A stretch of DNA of 64,000 nt from Sphingobacteriales bacterium. GTDB lineage: Bacteria; Bacteroidota; Bacteroidia; Chitinophagales; Chitinophagaceae. Positions 34,414 to 43,558 of the stretch are shown in pieces (within the stretch, counting starts at the first letter, position 1; each line of letters opens with the position of its first letter). Location: assembly GCA_016219985.1 (NCBI GenBank), contig JACRJO010000025.1, forward strand, positions 1 through 64,000, in the 5' to 3' direction. Below the pieces are notes generated by a model. That model saw nothing but the letters and a program-made list of their open reading frames with translations, was not told where the DNA came from and did not search any database. Position numbers and translations under genes: made by a program.

Positions 34414-37400
34414 TTACCTGATTATGTCAACATAACCGGCCATTTTTGAACGGCCGTTTTTCGGATCAATTACATAATAATAGGTGCCCACCGGCGCCTC
34501 CTTCCCATTGATCTTTCCATCCCAGGGGGTGGCATAGCCAACAGAATGAAATACGGGCTGTCCATAACGGTTTACCACATCAATGGTGCAACCCGGGTAG
34601 CTTTCGAGATAAGGGATCACCCAGCGGTCGTGCACCCCATCCCCGTTCGGACTGAAAATATTCGGGATCGATGGTTTCTTCAGCACTTTCACAAATACCG
34701 CGTCGCTGGCCTTACAACCCTGTGGCGAAGTTACCGTTAAAGTATAGGTCATATCCTCTTCGGGCGAAGCCACCGGAAAAGAACTGGTTGCGTTGTCCAG
34801 CCCCGCGGGTGGTGCCCACTGGTAGGTTACAGGTACACTCGCGTTGAGGGCGGGCGTCAGGGTTACCTGCCCGCCTTCCAGCACAAATTTATCCGGGCCC
34901 GCATTCACAGCCGGGGTGGAATAGATATTCAGCGTTTGTTCTTTATAATTAGTACAGCCATTAGTGGCGGTATAGGTGTACCGTATCTGGTACTGACCAG
35001 CCCCGGCGGATGGACTGAACATCCCGGTCGTGCTGACCCCGTTGCCGCTGAACAGGCCGGTACCCGGAATACCGTTCAGCAGTTGCGCCTGCGTAATCTG
35101 GAAAGCCGGTGCGGAGGTACAGGCAAAGGGAATCGGGTCAAATGATAAAGTGGGGGTGGCTAATACCGTAATCGTCTGCACACTCGTATTCACACAATTG
35201 ATACCGGAATAAGCCACATACCGCACCTGGTAGGTTTTGGCGAACGGGCTGCCAAATTCCGGGTACGTATGTGTATATACCTTACCTGCTGTGGGAATAT
35301 CGTCCGTTGTTTTATCGGCCGGGTTATTCAGGTAATCCCAGTAAACTTCCACCTTAATTATATTGCCGAAATCCACGGTTGAGGCATCTTTAACACTGAC
35401 CGGGGCATTGCTGCATAAACTATTAGCCTGCTGCACCACAAATCCTGATACCGGGATGGAACCATTCACCACGAAAGCCTGGCGTACTGTATCCTGGCAC
35501 CCGTTATTGCTGGTGGCAATCAGCTGGACGGTATAAGGACCCACGACGCTGTAGCGGTGAAACGGATGCTGTAATACCGAAGTGTTTGGATTACCGGCAT
35601 TGGCGTTCGGATCACCAAAATTCCATTCCCAGGCCACAATACTGCCCGCGGCTACCCGGCTTGTATCAATAAAAGGTGCAAAGGGATCCGTCAGGCAAAC
35701 TTCCGGGGAAATGAATCCGGCCAGCGGCCTGGCATGGATCGTAACCGTACGGGTGAATGCCGGGCTGACACATCCTTTATCCGAACTAACCACCAGGGAT
35801 ACCGTATAATCTCCGGCGGCCGTGTATGTATGCACCGGGTTTTGGGTGGCAGCTGTATTCGCAGTCCCGCTGCCCGGGTCGCCAAAGTCCCATTGCCAGT
35901 TATTCAGTGCACCTGCATTGGCGGAAGAAAGATCCGAGAAACTGATATTTCTTGTTTCGCAGGAAGGTATGGTGAAATTAAAATTACCGGCCGGAAGCGG
36001 GTTTACCATCACGGTAGTTGTTCCGCCCTGGGCCTGGCTGCAGGCAGATGAACCGGTTTCAGTGACATCCACCAGGCTGTAGATAAATGTGCCGGCGGCG
36101 GCAGTGGGAACCGGCAGGATAACGCTGTTGCCACTGGTACCACTAATGGTCTGAACAGGACCGCCATTAATGGTGTACCTGAATGTATAAGGAGCCGTAC
36201 CTCCTGCACCGGTGAAAGTGATATCCGGGGATGGACTGTTCAGGCAAACCTCAAGTCCGCCTGAGATGGAAGCAGTCGGCAAATCTTTCACGATAACAAC
36301 AGCCGAACCCGTTTGTGCCTGGCTGCAAAGATTAGCGCTCCCCTCCTGCACACTAACCAGCTCGTAGGTAAAACTACCGGCAGTCCCGGTCGGAACCGGA
36401 ACGGTTACGCTGTTACCTGAAACGGTGGTTACGGTCTGTACGGCCCCCCCGTTGATCTTGTATCCAAACGTGTAGGGCGCCGTACCGTTATTCCCGCTAA
36501 AACTGATGGATGGTGAAGCCGCATTTTTGCAAACTGTTGTTGCACCTGTAATGGAAGCGGTGGGTAATGCTTTAACAGTTACGGTGGCTGAACCCGTTTG
36601 GTTCTGGGCACAACCGGTCGTGGCTGTTTCCTGCACATTCGTAAGTGTATAAATAAATGTACCGGCTGTCGTGCTGGGAACCGGCAGGCTGACTGTATTC
36701 CCGGTACCGGCAATCGCTACCTGGGAGGGACCACCGTTAATGGTATAAATAAAATGGAAGGGCGCCGTACCATTAGCCCCGGTAAAAACAATATTGGGAG
36801 CCGGGGCGTTCAGGCAAACGGTGGCATCTCCTGTAATGGTCGCAGTGGGCAACGGTTTCACAACCACGGTATGGGTGGCTATATTATTTACCGTGGCGCA
36901 CCCGGCTGCCGTGCTCACCCGCAGGCTGATGGTATAGGTCCCGGCAGTTGCATAGATATGTGTGGGGTTCTGGTCATGAGATACCGGGCTGCCATCTCCA
37001 AAATCCCAGGTCCAGCCGGTAACGGTACTGCCGGCAGCGGTACTGGCATCCGAAAAACCGATCAGGCTGCCGATACAGACCTCAGGCAGGTTGTTGAAGG
37101 CCGCAACGGGTTCTGCAAAGACCGTGGTCAGTTGCTGCGTGCGGGTATCGGTACAACCATTGTTTGTGGTAACGGTAAGGGCCACACTAAATGGACCGGT
37201 TGACGCATAATTATGAGCAGGGTTTTGCAGGGTCGATGTGCCCCCGTCCCCGAAGTCCCAGCTCCAGGCATTGATCGTATTACCGGGACCGGTAACTGTT
37301 GACTGATCGTTAAACTGGGCAGCACCGGCCGGCAAACAGGCGGTGGGCAGCGGGAAATCTACAACCGGTTTCGGGTGAATCGTAACCGGCAGGCTGAAAG

Positions 37401-39609
37401 TGGTACTGGCGCAACCTGAACTGGTTTCTACTTTCAGGGTGACATTATAGGTACCGGCTGCGGCAAAACGGTGTACTTCATTTGTGCTGGACGAGCGGAT
37501 AACCACCGGAGAGCCATCGCCAAAATCCCAGGTCCATTGGGACAGGGTGCCGCCGGCGGAGGCGGTGGACTGGTCTGTAAATGTAATATCGGTGTCTTCG
37601 CAAGTGGGTGTTGCCACGCTGAACTGGGCCACCGGCGGGTTATTTAAAGTAACAATATGGGAAATCGTATCCGCCAGGCACCCGATATCGGTGATATAAC
37701 TGTGTTTTACATTATAAAGACCGGGAGCTAAATAACTATGGGAGGGATTCGTTGCCGTGGAGGTATTGGCATCCCCGAAATTCCAGTAACGTTTGCTGAT
37801 GGATCTTCCCCCGGGGTTTGAATTTTCGGTAAAAAGCACCGGGCTGGTTAAACAGCCATCTGAAGAAAAATTAAAATCAGCGACCGGTTTGGGATATACT
37901 TCCAGGTCAAAGTCGATCTCCTGTTCCGACCCGCATCCGTCAATGGCCGGGGCATAAGTGGTAACCGTTACCTGGAAAGTGCCGGTGGTATTATAATAGT
38001 ACGGGGTGGGCAATGAATACCACCATAACTGTTTCCCGTTTATAAAAGTGGTCGAATCATACGGAATGGGGGTTGGCGAGTTAACCAGAACATTGGGACT
38101 CTGGGCGCCGTGAAAATCCCAGTACATGGAATCCGGCCGGTAGGGCAATGAAATTTTAAAAGTGGAGGGGGAACCTAAACAAACAGACGGGGAGGAGGCA
38201 CTTCCATAAGGAGTGGCTATTCCAAGCTGGGTGTACAGGTCCTTAACATTGGTTCCGGCGGAATAAGCATAGGATTCAAAATTGGAACTAAACCCGTATG
38301 CAATCGCATTAAAGCCGCTGTCGGCCGACAGCCTGTAGGAACCAGGGCCGTTCAGCAATTGTCTCAAATAGGAATAGCCGGGCAATGAAGGTATGGCCTG
38401 CCAACCGCCGAAGGGAGCTGCCCCGTTTATCCTGAAACTGGGAATTGCAATGGTCTTTATGAGGACATTGATCCATTGCCGGGTAATCGCCTGCTGCGAT
38501 GATGAAAAGATGGTGATATCCCGGATATTCTGCTCAATGGGATTGAGAATCACCATATCGGGGTCGCCGAAATTGGCCCCGCCGCAAAATTGCCTGGGGG
38601 CATACTGGGCCACACATATTGGTTTATCCGCGGTTATGCTGATAGCCTGGGTGATCAGATCCGGTGAGTTAGTAAAGATGGACGGATAGATTTGTCCGGC
38701 CATCAGGGTTGCAACCAGGGTCCCGTCATAATAGACGGAGGTATTGTCCTCGGAGGCCAGGACCCTGCAGGCAGATCCGTTAGGATAATCCGCAAAGGGC
38801 ACAAACCCAAAATTTTTGCCCCAGGTGCTGATCGGGTATTGCTGCTGAAAAAGGGGATCGTATGAAGCGGTTCCGCCGGAACAAAAAGTGCTTCCGATCG
38901 TAATATTGGAACTTCCTGAAAATACGGCGATAGGAAGACAGCCGCCCGTGCCGGATGCAATGGACTCGATCAGGGTACCGGTGATATCCAGGTCGGCCTG
39001 GTATTGGTACATATCGCCGGCCAGGGGCAGGCTGATGGTAAAGGGTACACCGACCACCCCATTCAGCCGGGGAGTAACTTTTACTTCGGTATTCGGTTTG
39101 GTGGCAATGATCTGAAACTGCGATTTGGCCTCATAACTGCCTCCCCCGACCCCATCCTGCGTAAAACTAACCGCATAATATCTTTTCCCTAACACATTGG
39201 TCGGCAGCAGCAGGGTTGCGGCACTGCGGGCAGCGCCCCATTGCTGGGCATAGGCCACCACGGGCGGCTGGCCGGGATTTACCTTAACCTTAATGGATTT
39301 CTTTATCACCATTCCGGATTCCGCATTGCTGATATGCGCGGCCCAATGGGGCACCTGGATTTCCTGTAACCCGTTGGCCACAATACTAAAATTGGCGGAA
39401 AAGGCCCCGTTGGACATGGTAATGGTTCCGGAGCTGGCCTTATCAGAAGTGATCCAGATACTTAATGTCGCGAGATTGCTGCCGCTCGGCACATGTTGCG
39501 GGAAACAAAGCCAGAATTCCTTGCCTTTATTAGAAAAGTCTTGCGTATAGGAATTAGTGCCAGTAAATATGGCAAGCAAAAGGGTACTTAATCTTAGTAG
39601 TTTTCTCAT
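34414..39609 (-). CDS. Giant T9SS-exported surface protein A (IgGFc-binding-like, PKD and SprB-like repeats, gliding-motility C-terminal domain)
   Basis: About 1,731 aa from the ATG at 39609, which gives a compact signal peptide (MRKLLRLSTLLLAIFTGTNS). A Met five codons earlier is less likely. The IgGFc-binding-like N-terminal domain covers about residues 25-440 (ARSAATLLLPTNVLGKRYY). Four PKD domains follow (YWNFGD, WDFGDG three times), then three tandem 95-residue modules (35990-36845), two more PKD domains and the type B sorting domain (PNIFSPNGDGVHDRW… GYVDIIR). The parts are those of surface protein B, but PKD domains are split 4+2 here and 1+5 there. It is probably an adhesin or motility-surface filament. 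It is first in a likely operon with the PorP/SprF gene. Confidence 0.88.
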   Translation of the reverse strand: MRKLLRLSTLLLAIFTGTNSYTQDFSNKGKEFWLCFPQHVPSGSNLATLSIWITSDKASSGTITMSNGAFSANFSIVANGLQEIQVPHWAAHISNAESGMVIKKSIKVKVNPGQPPVVAYAQQWGAARSAATLLLPTNVLGKRYYAVSFTQDGVGGGSYEAKSQFQIIATKPNTEVKVTPRLNGVVGVPFTISLPLAGDMYQYQADLDITGTLIESIASGTGGCLPIAVFSGSSNITIGSTFCSGGTASYDPLFQQQYPISTWGKNFGFVPFADYPNGSACRVLASEDNTSVYYDGTLVATLMAGQIYPSIFTNSPDLITQAISITADKPICVAQYAPRQFCGGANFGDPDMVILNPIEQNIRDITIFSSSQQAITRQWINVLIKTIAIPSFRINGAAPFGGWQAIPSLPGYSYLRQLLNGPGSYRLSADSGFNAIAYGFSSNFESYAYSAGTNVKDLYTQLGIATPYGSASSPSVCLGSPSTFKISLPYRPDSMYWDFHGAQSPNVLVNSPTPIPYDSTTFINGKQLWWYSLPTPYYYNTTGTFQVTVTTYAPAIDGCGSEQEIDFDLEVYPKPVADFNFSSDGCLTSPVLFTENSNPGGRSISKRYWNFGDANTSTATNPSHSYLAPGLYNVKHSYITDIGCLADTISHIVTLNNPPVAQFSVATPTCEDTDITFTDQSTASAGGTLSQWTWDFGDGSPVVIRSSSTNEVHRFAAAGTYNVTLKVETSSGCASTTFSLPVTIHPKPVVDFPLPTACLPAGAAQFNDQSTVTGPGNTINAWSWDFGDGGTSTLQNPAHNYASTGPFSVALTVTTNNGCTDTRTQQLTTVFAEPVAAFNNLPEVCIGSLIGFSDASTAAGSTVTGWTWDFGDGSPVSHDQNPTHIYATAGTYTISLRVSTAAGCATVNNIATHTVVVKPLPTATITGDATVCLNAPAPNIVFTGANGTAPFHFIYTINGGPSQVAIAGTGNTVSLPVPSTTAGTFIYTLTNVQETATTGCAQNQTGSATVTVKALPTASITGATTVCKNAASPSISFSGNNGTAPYTFGYKINGGAVQTVTTVSGNSVTVPVPTGTAGSFTYELVSVQEGSANLCSQAQTGSAVVIVKDLPTASISGGLEVCLNSPSPDITFTGAGGTAPYTFRYTINGGPVQTISGTSGNSVILPVPTAAAGTFIYSLVDVTETGSSACSQAQGGTTTVMVNPLPAGNFNFTIPSCETRNISFSDLSSANAGALNNWQWDFGDPGSGTANTAATQNPVHTYTAAGDYTVSLVVSSDKGCVSPAFTRTVTIHARPLAGFISPEVCLTDPFAPFIDTSRVAAGSIVAWEWNFGDPNANAGNPNTSVLQHPFHRYSVVGPYTVQLIATSNNGCQDTVRQAFVVNGSIPVSGFVVQQANSLCSNAPVSVKDASTVDFGNIIKVEVYWDYLNNPADKTTDDIPTAGKVYTHTYPEFGSPFAKTYQVRYVAYSGINCVNTSVQTITVLATPTLSFDPIPFACTSAPAFQITQAQLLNGIPGTGLFSGNGVSTTGMFSPSAGAGQYQIRYTYTATNGCTNYKEQTLNIYSTPAVNAGPDKFVLEGGQVTLTPALNASVPVTYQWAPPAGLDNATSSFPVASPEEDMTYTLTVTSPQGCKASDAVFVKVLKKPSIPNIFSPNGDGVHDRWVIPYLESYPGCTIDVVNRYGQPVFHSVGYATPWDGKINGKEAPVGTYYYVIDPKNGRSKMAGYVDIIR
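35990..36845 (-). repeat. Three tandem 285-bp protein-coding modules in surface protein A
   Basis: Boundaries at 36845, 36560, 36275 and about 35990 give three units of 285 bp (95 codons). Each begins LPTA-x-I-x-G and contains VC…SP-x-I-x-F-x-G-x-x-GTAP and INGG. The unit count matches surface protein B, but the unit length here is strictly constant. Confidence 0.8.
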
Positions 39610-40364
39610 TAGTCCAATATCCAAAAGTGCAGAAACCGAGGGCTAATTTAAACGATTGGTTTCGTAAAAAGAAGCATTTCAGGCAGATATTGAAAATAAA
39701 AACCGTATTTCCCGAAACACGTATATCTACGATAATGAATGACTTATGAAGATTTTTTCCCATTGGAATGGGAGCGGCATGACCATAAAGGCGCTGATTT
39801 TACAAGCCTTGTCCTGCCAGGCTCTGCTTCGTGCAGCAAGTGCAGGAGAATAAATAATAAAAAAAAATTCTATACAATAATTTACAGAAATTAATTATTC
39901 AAATAAACATCATAATAACATTATTATCATAATTTTAGATCAAAAAATTTATACAATTGAATGTTTCACTAATCAGAGGAAATTAAAGCCAGAAATGCTT
40001 AAATATTTATACAATTAAATTTTAAATAGAAGCCAATTATATCCTATTATTCAACTAATAATACAAACCTTAGTCATACTACTATTAGTAGTACCCGGAG
40101 TGGGGCGCAAAAGACCCGGGATACTAAATTATTTTGCTTAAAATATTCTATAATATATGGCTACGATATACCCCCGCCCCCGGCAATTCATCAAACCCCG
40201 CCCCTGCTCTTACACCCGCAGATGAATAACGCCGGGTGATGATTTTGAAATGCTTTGCGTACACGACGCTGACGGCCGACTCCTCAATGCCCACAAGGGA
40301 TGGATCCGGTCAGGTTGTGTACCCGCCCCTCTTTTAACGGCCCTTAAGGACAGGATACCCTATT
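39610..40364. other. A/T-rich non-coding interval upstream of surface protein A
   Basis: About 750 bp without a supported gene. The part 39840-40165 is strongly A/T-rich, unlike its surroundings. It includes an inverted repeat TACTACTAT-TAGTAGTA at 40077-40094, and a possible stem CCCGG…CCGGG at about 40096-40120. The right end holds a CTATTTTG box (about 40359-40365) that probably starts the plus-strand lipoprotein gene. The left part should contain the surface protein A promoter, which I could not pinpoint. Confidence 0.55.
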
Positions 40365-40382
40365 TTGCATGAAATTAATGTC

Positions 40383-40847
40383 ATGAGAAATTGGCACTAT
40401 TTGTTCTCTTTGTTAGCACCCGCCCTGCTTCTTTTGGGGGCCTGTTCCTCTTTTAAAGAACCGGAACTGAAAGCCATCGAGCATGTGAAATCTCCAACCC
40501 TCGGACTAAAAAACTCAACCCTGACCCTGGACCTGCATTGTTATAACCCGAATAAATCCCGCATCCGGTTTAAAAAAGCTGCTGGTGAGGCCTGGGTGGA
40601 CGGGCAGAAGTTGGGCGATTTCAGGATTGATACGGCCATGACCATCCCCTCCCGGTCTGATTTTTGGCTGCCCGTGATCCTGGATCTGGATATGAAGAAT
40701 GCCCTGAAAAACAGCGCCAGCCTGTTCCTGAAAGACGAGGTAGAACTGAAAATTGAAGGGAAAGCCCGGCTGGGAAAATCCGGGTTCTTTTTTAATTACC
40801 CGATCAGCTACCTGGGAAAACAGTCTATCGGGCAGTATATGAAATAA
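40383..40847 (+). CDS. LEA type 2-like lipoprotein
   Basis: A 154-aa lipoprotein with lipobox LLGAC near residue 20. The mature domain (IEHVKSPTLGLKNSTLTLDLHCYNPNKSRIRFKKAAGEAWVDGQKLGDF…TAMTIPSRSDFWLPVIL) matches the LEA14/WHy fold found in desiccation-related proteins and many bacterial lipoproteins. It probably sits on the inner leaflet of the outer membrane; its ligand is unknown. The ATG at 40383 is preferred because it begins the signal peptide and follows a near-consensus promoter box. An ATG at 40365 is too close to that box. Confidence 0.78.
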   Translation: MRNWHYLFSLLAPALLLLGACSSFKEPELKAIEHVKSPTLGLKNSTLTLDLHCYNPNKSRIRFKKAAGEAWVDGQKLGDFRIDTAMTIPSRSDFWLPVILDLDMKNALKNSASLFLKDEVELKIEGKARLGKSGFFFNYPISYLGKQSIGQYMK

Positions 40848-40870
40848 AAAATCCCGCAGCAGCGGGACCG
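40847..40870 (-). terminator. Terminator for the minus-strand HMA gene
   Basis: Stem TCCCGC-TGCT-GCGGGA followed on the minus strand by ATTTTTTATTT. It lies between two convergent genes and may serve both. Confidence 0.7.
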
Positions 40871-40876
40871 GTTTGT

Positions 40877-41266
40877 TTATTGTTGCGGCGCTGCAGGTGG
40901 CAGCTTGGGTTTGGGATGACCGCCCCCGTCAGCAAATTTCTTGCAGCTTTTCGGCAGGCGGTTATAGGCTTCTGCATCTGCCGGCACATCATCTGCCTCA
41001 TAGCCACAGTTGGAAATAGCGGTTTTGATCTGCTCAATATCGGTTCGGTCCGTAATATACTTCACCCGGGTCTCCCCTTTCCGGAAGTTCACATTAATCT
41101 CCAGTAAGCCGTCATACCGCTTGAGATAGGTCTCGATCCGGTCTTTGCATAAAGCGCAAAGCGCATTGGGTGTTTTGATCGTTGCTGTTAATACGGGTTT
41201 GGTCTGGGCCTGCATGGCAACAGACATACCAAAGAATAAAACAAATAGAACGATTCCTTTTTTCAT
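40877..41266 (-). CDS. Exported heavy-metal-associated (HMA-like) domain protein
   Basis: A 129-aa protein with a signal peptide (MKKGIVLFVLFFGMSVAMQAQ) and one ferredoxin-like HMA domain. The metal loop is ALCALCKDRIE, with the CxxC pair but Leu in place of the usual Met or aromatic before it. The domain continues YLKRYDGLLEINVNFRKGETRVKYI and ends with TAISNCGYEADD. The C-terminal tail (CKKFADGGGHPKPKLPPAAPQQ) is flexible. Periplasmic metal binding or trafficking is likely, probably of copper or a similar soft metal. No transporter is adjacent. Confidence 0.8.
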   Translation of the reverse strand: MKKGIVLFVLFFGMSVAMQAQTKPVLTATIKTPNALCALCKDRIETYLKRYDGLLEINVNFRKGETRVKYITDRTDIEQIKTAISNCGYEADDVPADAEAYNRLPKSCKKFADGGGHPKPKLPPAAPQQ

Positions 41267-41302
41267 AGTGCCTGTTTAAGTCCGGGGTCCGGATTTTTAA
41301 AA

Positions 41303-41938
41303 TTACAAAGTCCCTTTCCAACCCGCCGGATCATCTCTCCATTTTAACAATATTTCCTCCTGTTCCGCCGAAATGATCCCTTTTTTCAGGGCCAGTTCGA
41401 TCAGTGAAGGGTAATCTGTCAGGGATTCGCAGGACAGAGACGCCGCCGCAAAGGCTTCGGTTGCAGCCGGGAACCCATAGGTAAATATGGAGACCATCCC
41501 GATGACTTCCAGTCCCTGCGCCTTCAGTACATCCACGACCTGCAGGCTGCTTTTCCCGGTGGATACCAGGTCCTCGACCACCACGGTCTTCTGTCCTTTC
41601 TCATAAAAACCCTCGATCTGGTTGCCCAGGCCGTGTTCCTTGGGTTTGGGACGGACATAAATATAGGGCAGTTTGAGCTGGTCAGCCGCCATGGCCCCCC
41701 AGGCAATCCCCGCCGTGGCCACTCCCGCCAGCAGCCCGGCTTCCGGGAATTTCTCAAAGATCACATTGCACATTTCCGATTTGATATAGTCCCGGGTAAA
41801 GGGAAAAGAGAGCACTTTCCGGTTATCACAGTAGATCGGGCTCTTCCAGCCGCTGGCCCAGGTAAAGGGATGTTCGGGATTTAACTTAACTGCATTAACT
41901 TGAAGCAGTTTTTCGGCCACCGCTTTTGCATTTGTCAT
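41303..41938 (-). CDS. pyrE: Orotate phosphoribosyltransferase
   Basis: A 211-aa enzyme that joins orotate to PRPP to form OMP in pyrimidine synthesis. Substrate-binding segments are FTWASGWKSPIYCDNR, YVRPKPKEHGLGNQIEG, and the PRPP loop VVVEDLVSTGKSSLQVV. The start is the ATG at 41938, where the protein begins TNAKAVAEKLL. The nine-residue longer frame would overlap a TATCTTCG promoter-like box 4 bp upstream of that ATG. It is divergent from the Nudix gene, with start codons only 28 bp apart, so their promoters must overlap. Other pyr genes lie at 43559-45049. Confidence 0.95.
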   Translation of the reverse strand: MTNAKAVAEKLLQVNAVKLNPEHPFTWASGWKSPIYCDNRKVLSFPFTRDYIKSEMCNVIFEKFPEAGLLAGVATAGIAWGAMAADQLKLPYIYVRPKPKEHGLGNQIEGFYEKGQKTVVVEDLVSTGKSSLQVVDVLKAQGLEVIGMVSIFTYGFPAATEAFAAASLSCESLTDYPSLIELALKKGIISAEQEEILLKWRDDPAGWKGTL

Positions 41939-41966
41939 GCAGCGAAGATAAAATGAACCCCGCACT

Positions 41967-42593
41967 ATGTTTATAAAAATTTATTTCGGCGACAAACCGC
42001 TCTTCCTCTGCGATACGGTGGATGAGCAGCTTTCCCCCTATATTCATCATGAGGATACCGTCTTCATTGATGAACTGGACAGTCATACCGTTAAATCCAT
42101 GCTGCACGAAATGGAACAGGAGAAAATCCATGCCGGTGTGTTTGTACATCCCTCATTGGACGAATTAAAAAAAGCGGTGTTTAAAAAATTCACCCTGGTA
42201 AAAGCAGCCGGGGGCCTGGTTGTGAACGGGAAAAACGAATGGTTGCTCATTTTCCGCCGGGGCAAATGGGACCTGCCCAAGGGTAAACTGGATCCGGGGG
42301 AAAAACTGGAAGCCTGCGCGGTGCGGGAAGTGGAGGAAGAAACCGGTTTACAAAAAATAAAATTGCTTTCCCCTCTTTGCATTACTTACCATACGTATCA
42401 TGAGGGAACAAAGTTTATCCTGAAAGAATCGCACTGGTTCCAGATGAGTGTGGGCGGGGAACCGTCGCTGGTGCCGCAGACCGAAGAAGATATTCAGGAA
42501 GCCAAATGGGTAAAACCGGCAGGCTTGCAGGAGTACCTGGAAGACACCTATCCCTCGGTAGCCGAAGTGCTGTCATTGATGAGAGAGAAATGA
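41967..42593 (+). CDS. Nudix hydrolase
   Basis: A 208-aa protein with a complete Nudix box (GKLDPGEKLEACAVREVEEETGL at about residues 106-128), which binds the divalent metals that hydrolyse nucleoside diphosphate-linked substrates. An N-terminal extension of about 75 residues has no assignable motif. The substrate is not determined. The stop touches the end of the convergent thioesterase gene with no gap. Confidence 0.88.
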   Translation: MFIKIYFGDKPLFLCDTVDEQLSPYIHHEDTVFIDELDSHTVKSMLHEMEQEKIHAGVFVHPSLDELKKAVFKKFTLVKAAGGLVVNGKNEWLLIFRRGKWDLPKGKLDPGEKLEACAVREVEEETGLQKIKLLSPLCITYHTYHEGTKFILKESHWFQMSVGGEPSLVPQTEEDIQEAKWVKPAGLQEYLEDTYPSVAEVLSLMREK

Positions 42594-43028
42594 TCAGTCT
42601 TTCCGGGGGATCACGGCCACGGTGAGCCGGCTGACACAGATCAGCTTTTCCCTGTTGTCATAAATTTTGATATCCCATACCTGTGTACTGGCCCCGAGAT
42701 GGAGCGGGGAAGCCACTCCCGTCACAAATCCTTCCCGGGCGCTGCGTACATGGTTGGCATTGATCTCAAGTCCCACGCAATAAAATTTTGCCGGATCCGT
42801 AACCATTGCCGCCCCCACACTGCCGAGTGTTTCAGCCAGGGCGCAGGAAGCGCCCCCGTGCAGGAGACCATAAGGTTGTTTGGTACGCTGATCCACCGGC
42901 ATCCGGGCTTTCAGGTAATCCTCCCCGATCTCCGTCCACTCAATACCGAGGTGCTCACCCATCGTGTCCTTTCCCAGGTTTTTGATATCGGATAGTGAAA
43001 GATCCTTTTTAAACCAAACAGGCATCAT
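42594..43028 (-). CDS. Hotdog-fold acyl-CoA thioesterase (PaaI/MenI-like)
   Basis: A 144-aa hotdog thioesterase. The motif QPYGLLHGGASCALAETLGSVGAAM contains the HGG turn and the catalytic acid, and the family-typical GLEINANHVRSAREGFVTG and WDIKIYDNREKLICVSRLT strands follow. Relatives hydrolyse DHNA-CoA (menaquinone synthesis) or phenylacetyl-CoA; substrate not resolved. The start codon overlaps the coaD stop (ATGA), so it is coupled to coaD. That suggests, without proof, a link to CoA metabolism. Confidence 0.88.
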   Translation of the reverse strand: MMPVWFKKDLSLSDIKNLGKDTMGEHLGIEWTEIGEDYLKARMPVDQRTKQPYGLLHGGASCALAETLGSVGAAMVTDPAKFYCVGLEINANHVRSAREGFVTGVASPLHLGASTQVWDIKIYDNREKLICVSRLTVAVIPRKD

Positions 43029-43498
43029 TTATTTTTTATGGATTTCGCCACCACTTCGGGTAAGAAAGGAGCCGCATTGCCCCCGTTCCGGAGGATATCC
43101 CTTACAATGGTCGAAGCTACCGATGTGTATTTGGGTTCCCCGGTGAGGAAGATGGTTTCAATGGATTTATCGAGGGTGCGATTAGCATCTGCAATCGTTT
43201 TCTCGTATTCAAAATCGCTCACATACCGGATGCCCCGCAGGATAAACTGCGCGTCAACCTCCTTGCAGTAATTAATAGTAAGCCCCTCGTAGATTGCCCC
43301 GACCACCCGCTCTTCGTCTTTATAGATCTCTTCGATCCACTGGAGGCGTTGTTCGGGGGAGAACATGGGCGCTTTGGCTGAATTCAGCCCGATCCCGACA
43401 ATGATCTTATCAAATAAGGGCAGGGCCCGGTTAATAATATCCACATGACCCAGGGTGAGCGGGTCAAAGGTTCCGGGGAAGAGGCAGAATCTGGGCAT
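43025..43498 (-). CDS. coaD: Phosphopantetheine adenylyltransferase
   Basis: A 157-aa enzyme that makes dephospho-CoA from ATP and 4'-phosphopantetheine. The nucleotidyltransferase motif FPGTFDPLTLGH is at residues 7-18, with FILRGIRYVSDFEYE and KYTSVASTIVRDI completing the active site. Length is typical. It is followed by an overlapping thioesterase gene and preceded, 60 bp away, by pyrB. That gap contains a TTAGTAGTTTGTAG word array. Confidence 0.97.
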   Translation of the reverse strand: MPRFCLFPGTFDPLTLGHVDIINRALPLFDKIIVGIGLNSAKAPMFSPEQRLQWIEEIYKDEERVVGAIYEGLTINYCKEVDAQFILRGIRYVSDFEYEKTIADANRTLDKSIETIFLTGEPKYTSVASTIVRDILRNGGNAAPFLPEVVAKSIKNK

Positions 43499-43500
43499 GG

Positions 43501-43545
43501 CAAGTAGGAGTTAGTAGTTTGTAGTTAGTAGTTTGTAGTCTTTAG
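43501..43545. repeat. TTAGTAGTTTGTAG word array between pyrB and coaD
   Basis: About three degenerate copies of GTTAGTAGTTTGTA in direct orientation, filling most of the 60-bp gap. Similar words occur at 52651-52720. Confidence 0.65.
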
Positions 43546-43558
43546 CCGGTAATCGTCA

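Noticed and set aside
35990..36845. Regular repeats that might be read as a CRISPR array or minisatellite
   Set aside because: The 285-bp units are in-frame protein modules with diverged sequence, not short identical repeats with unique spacers. No cas gene is in the window.
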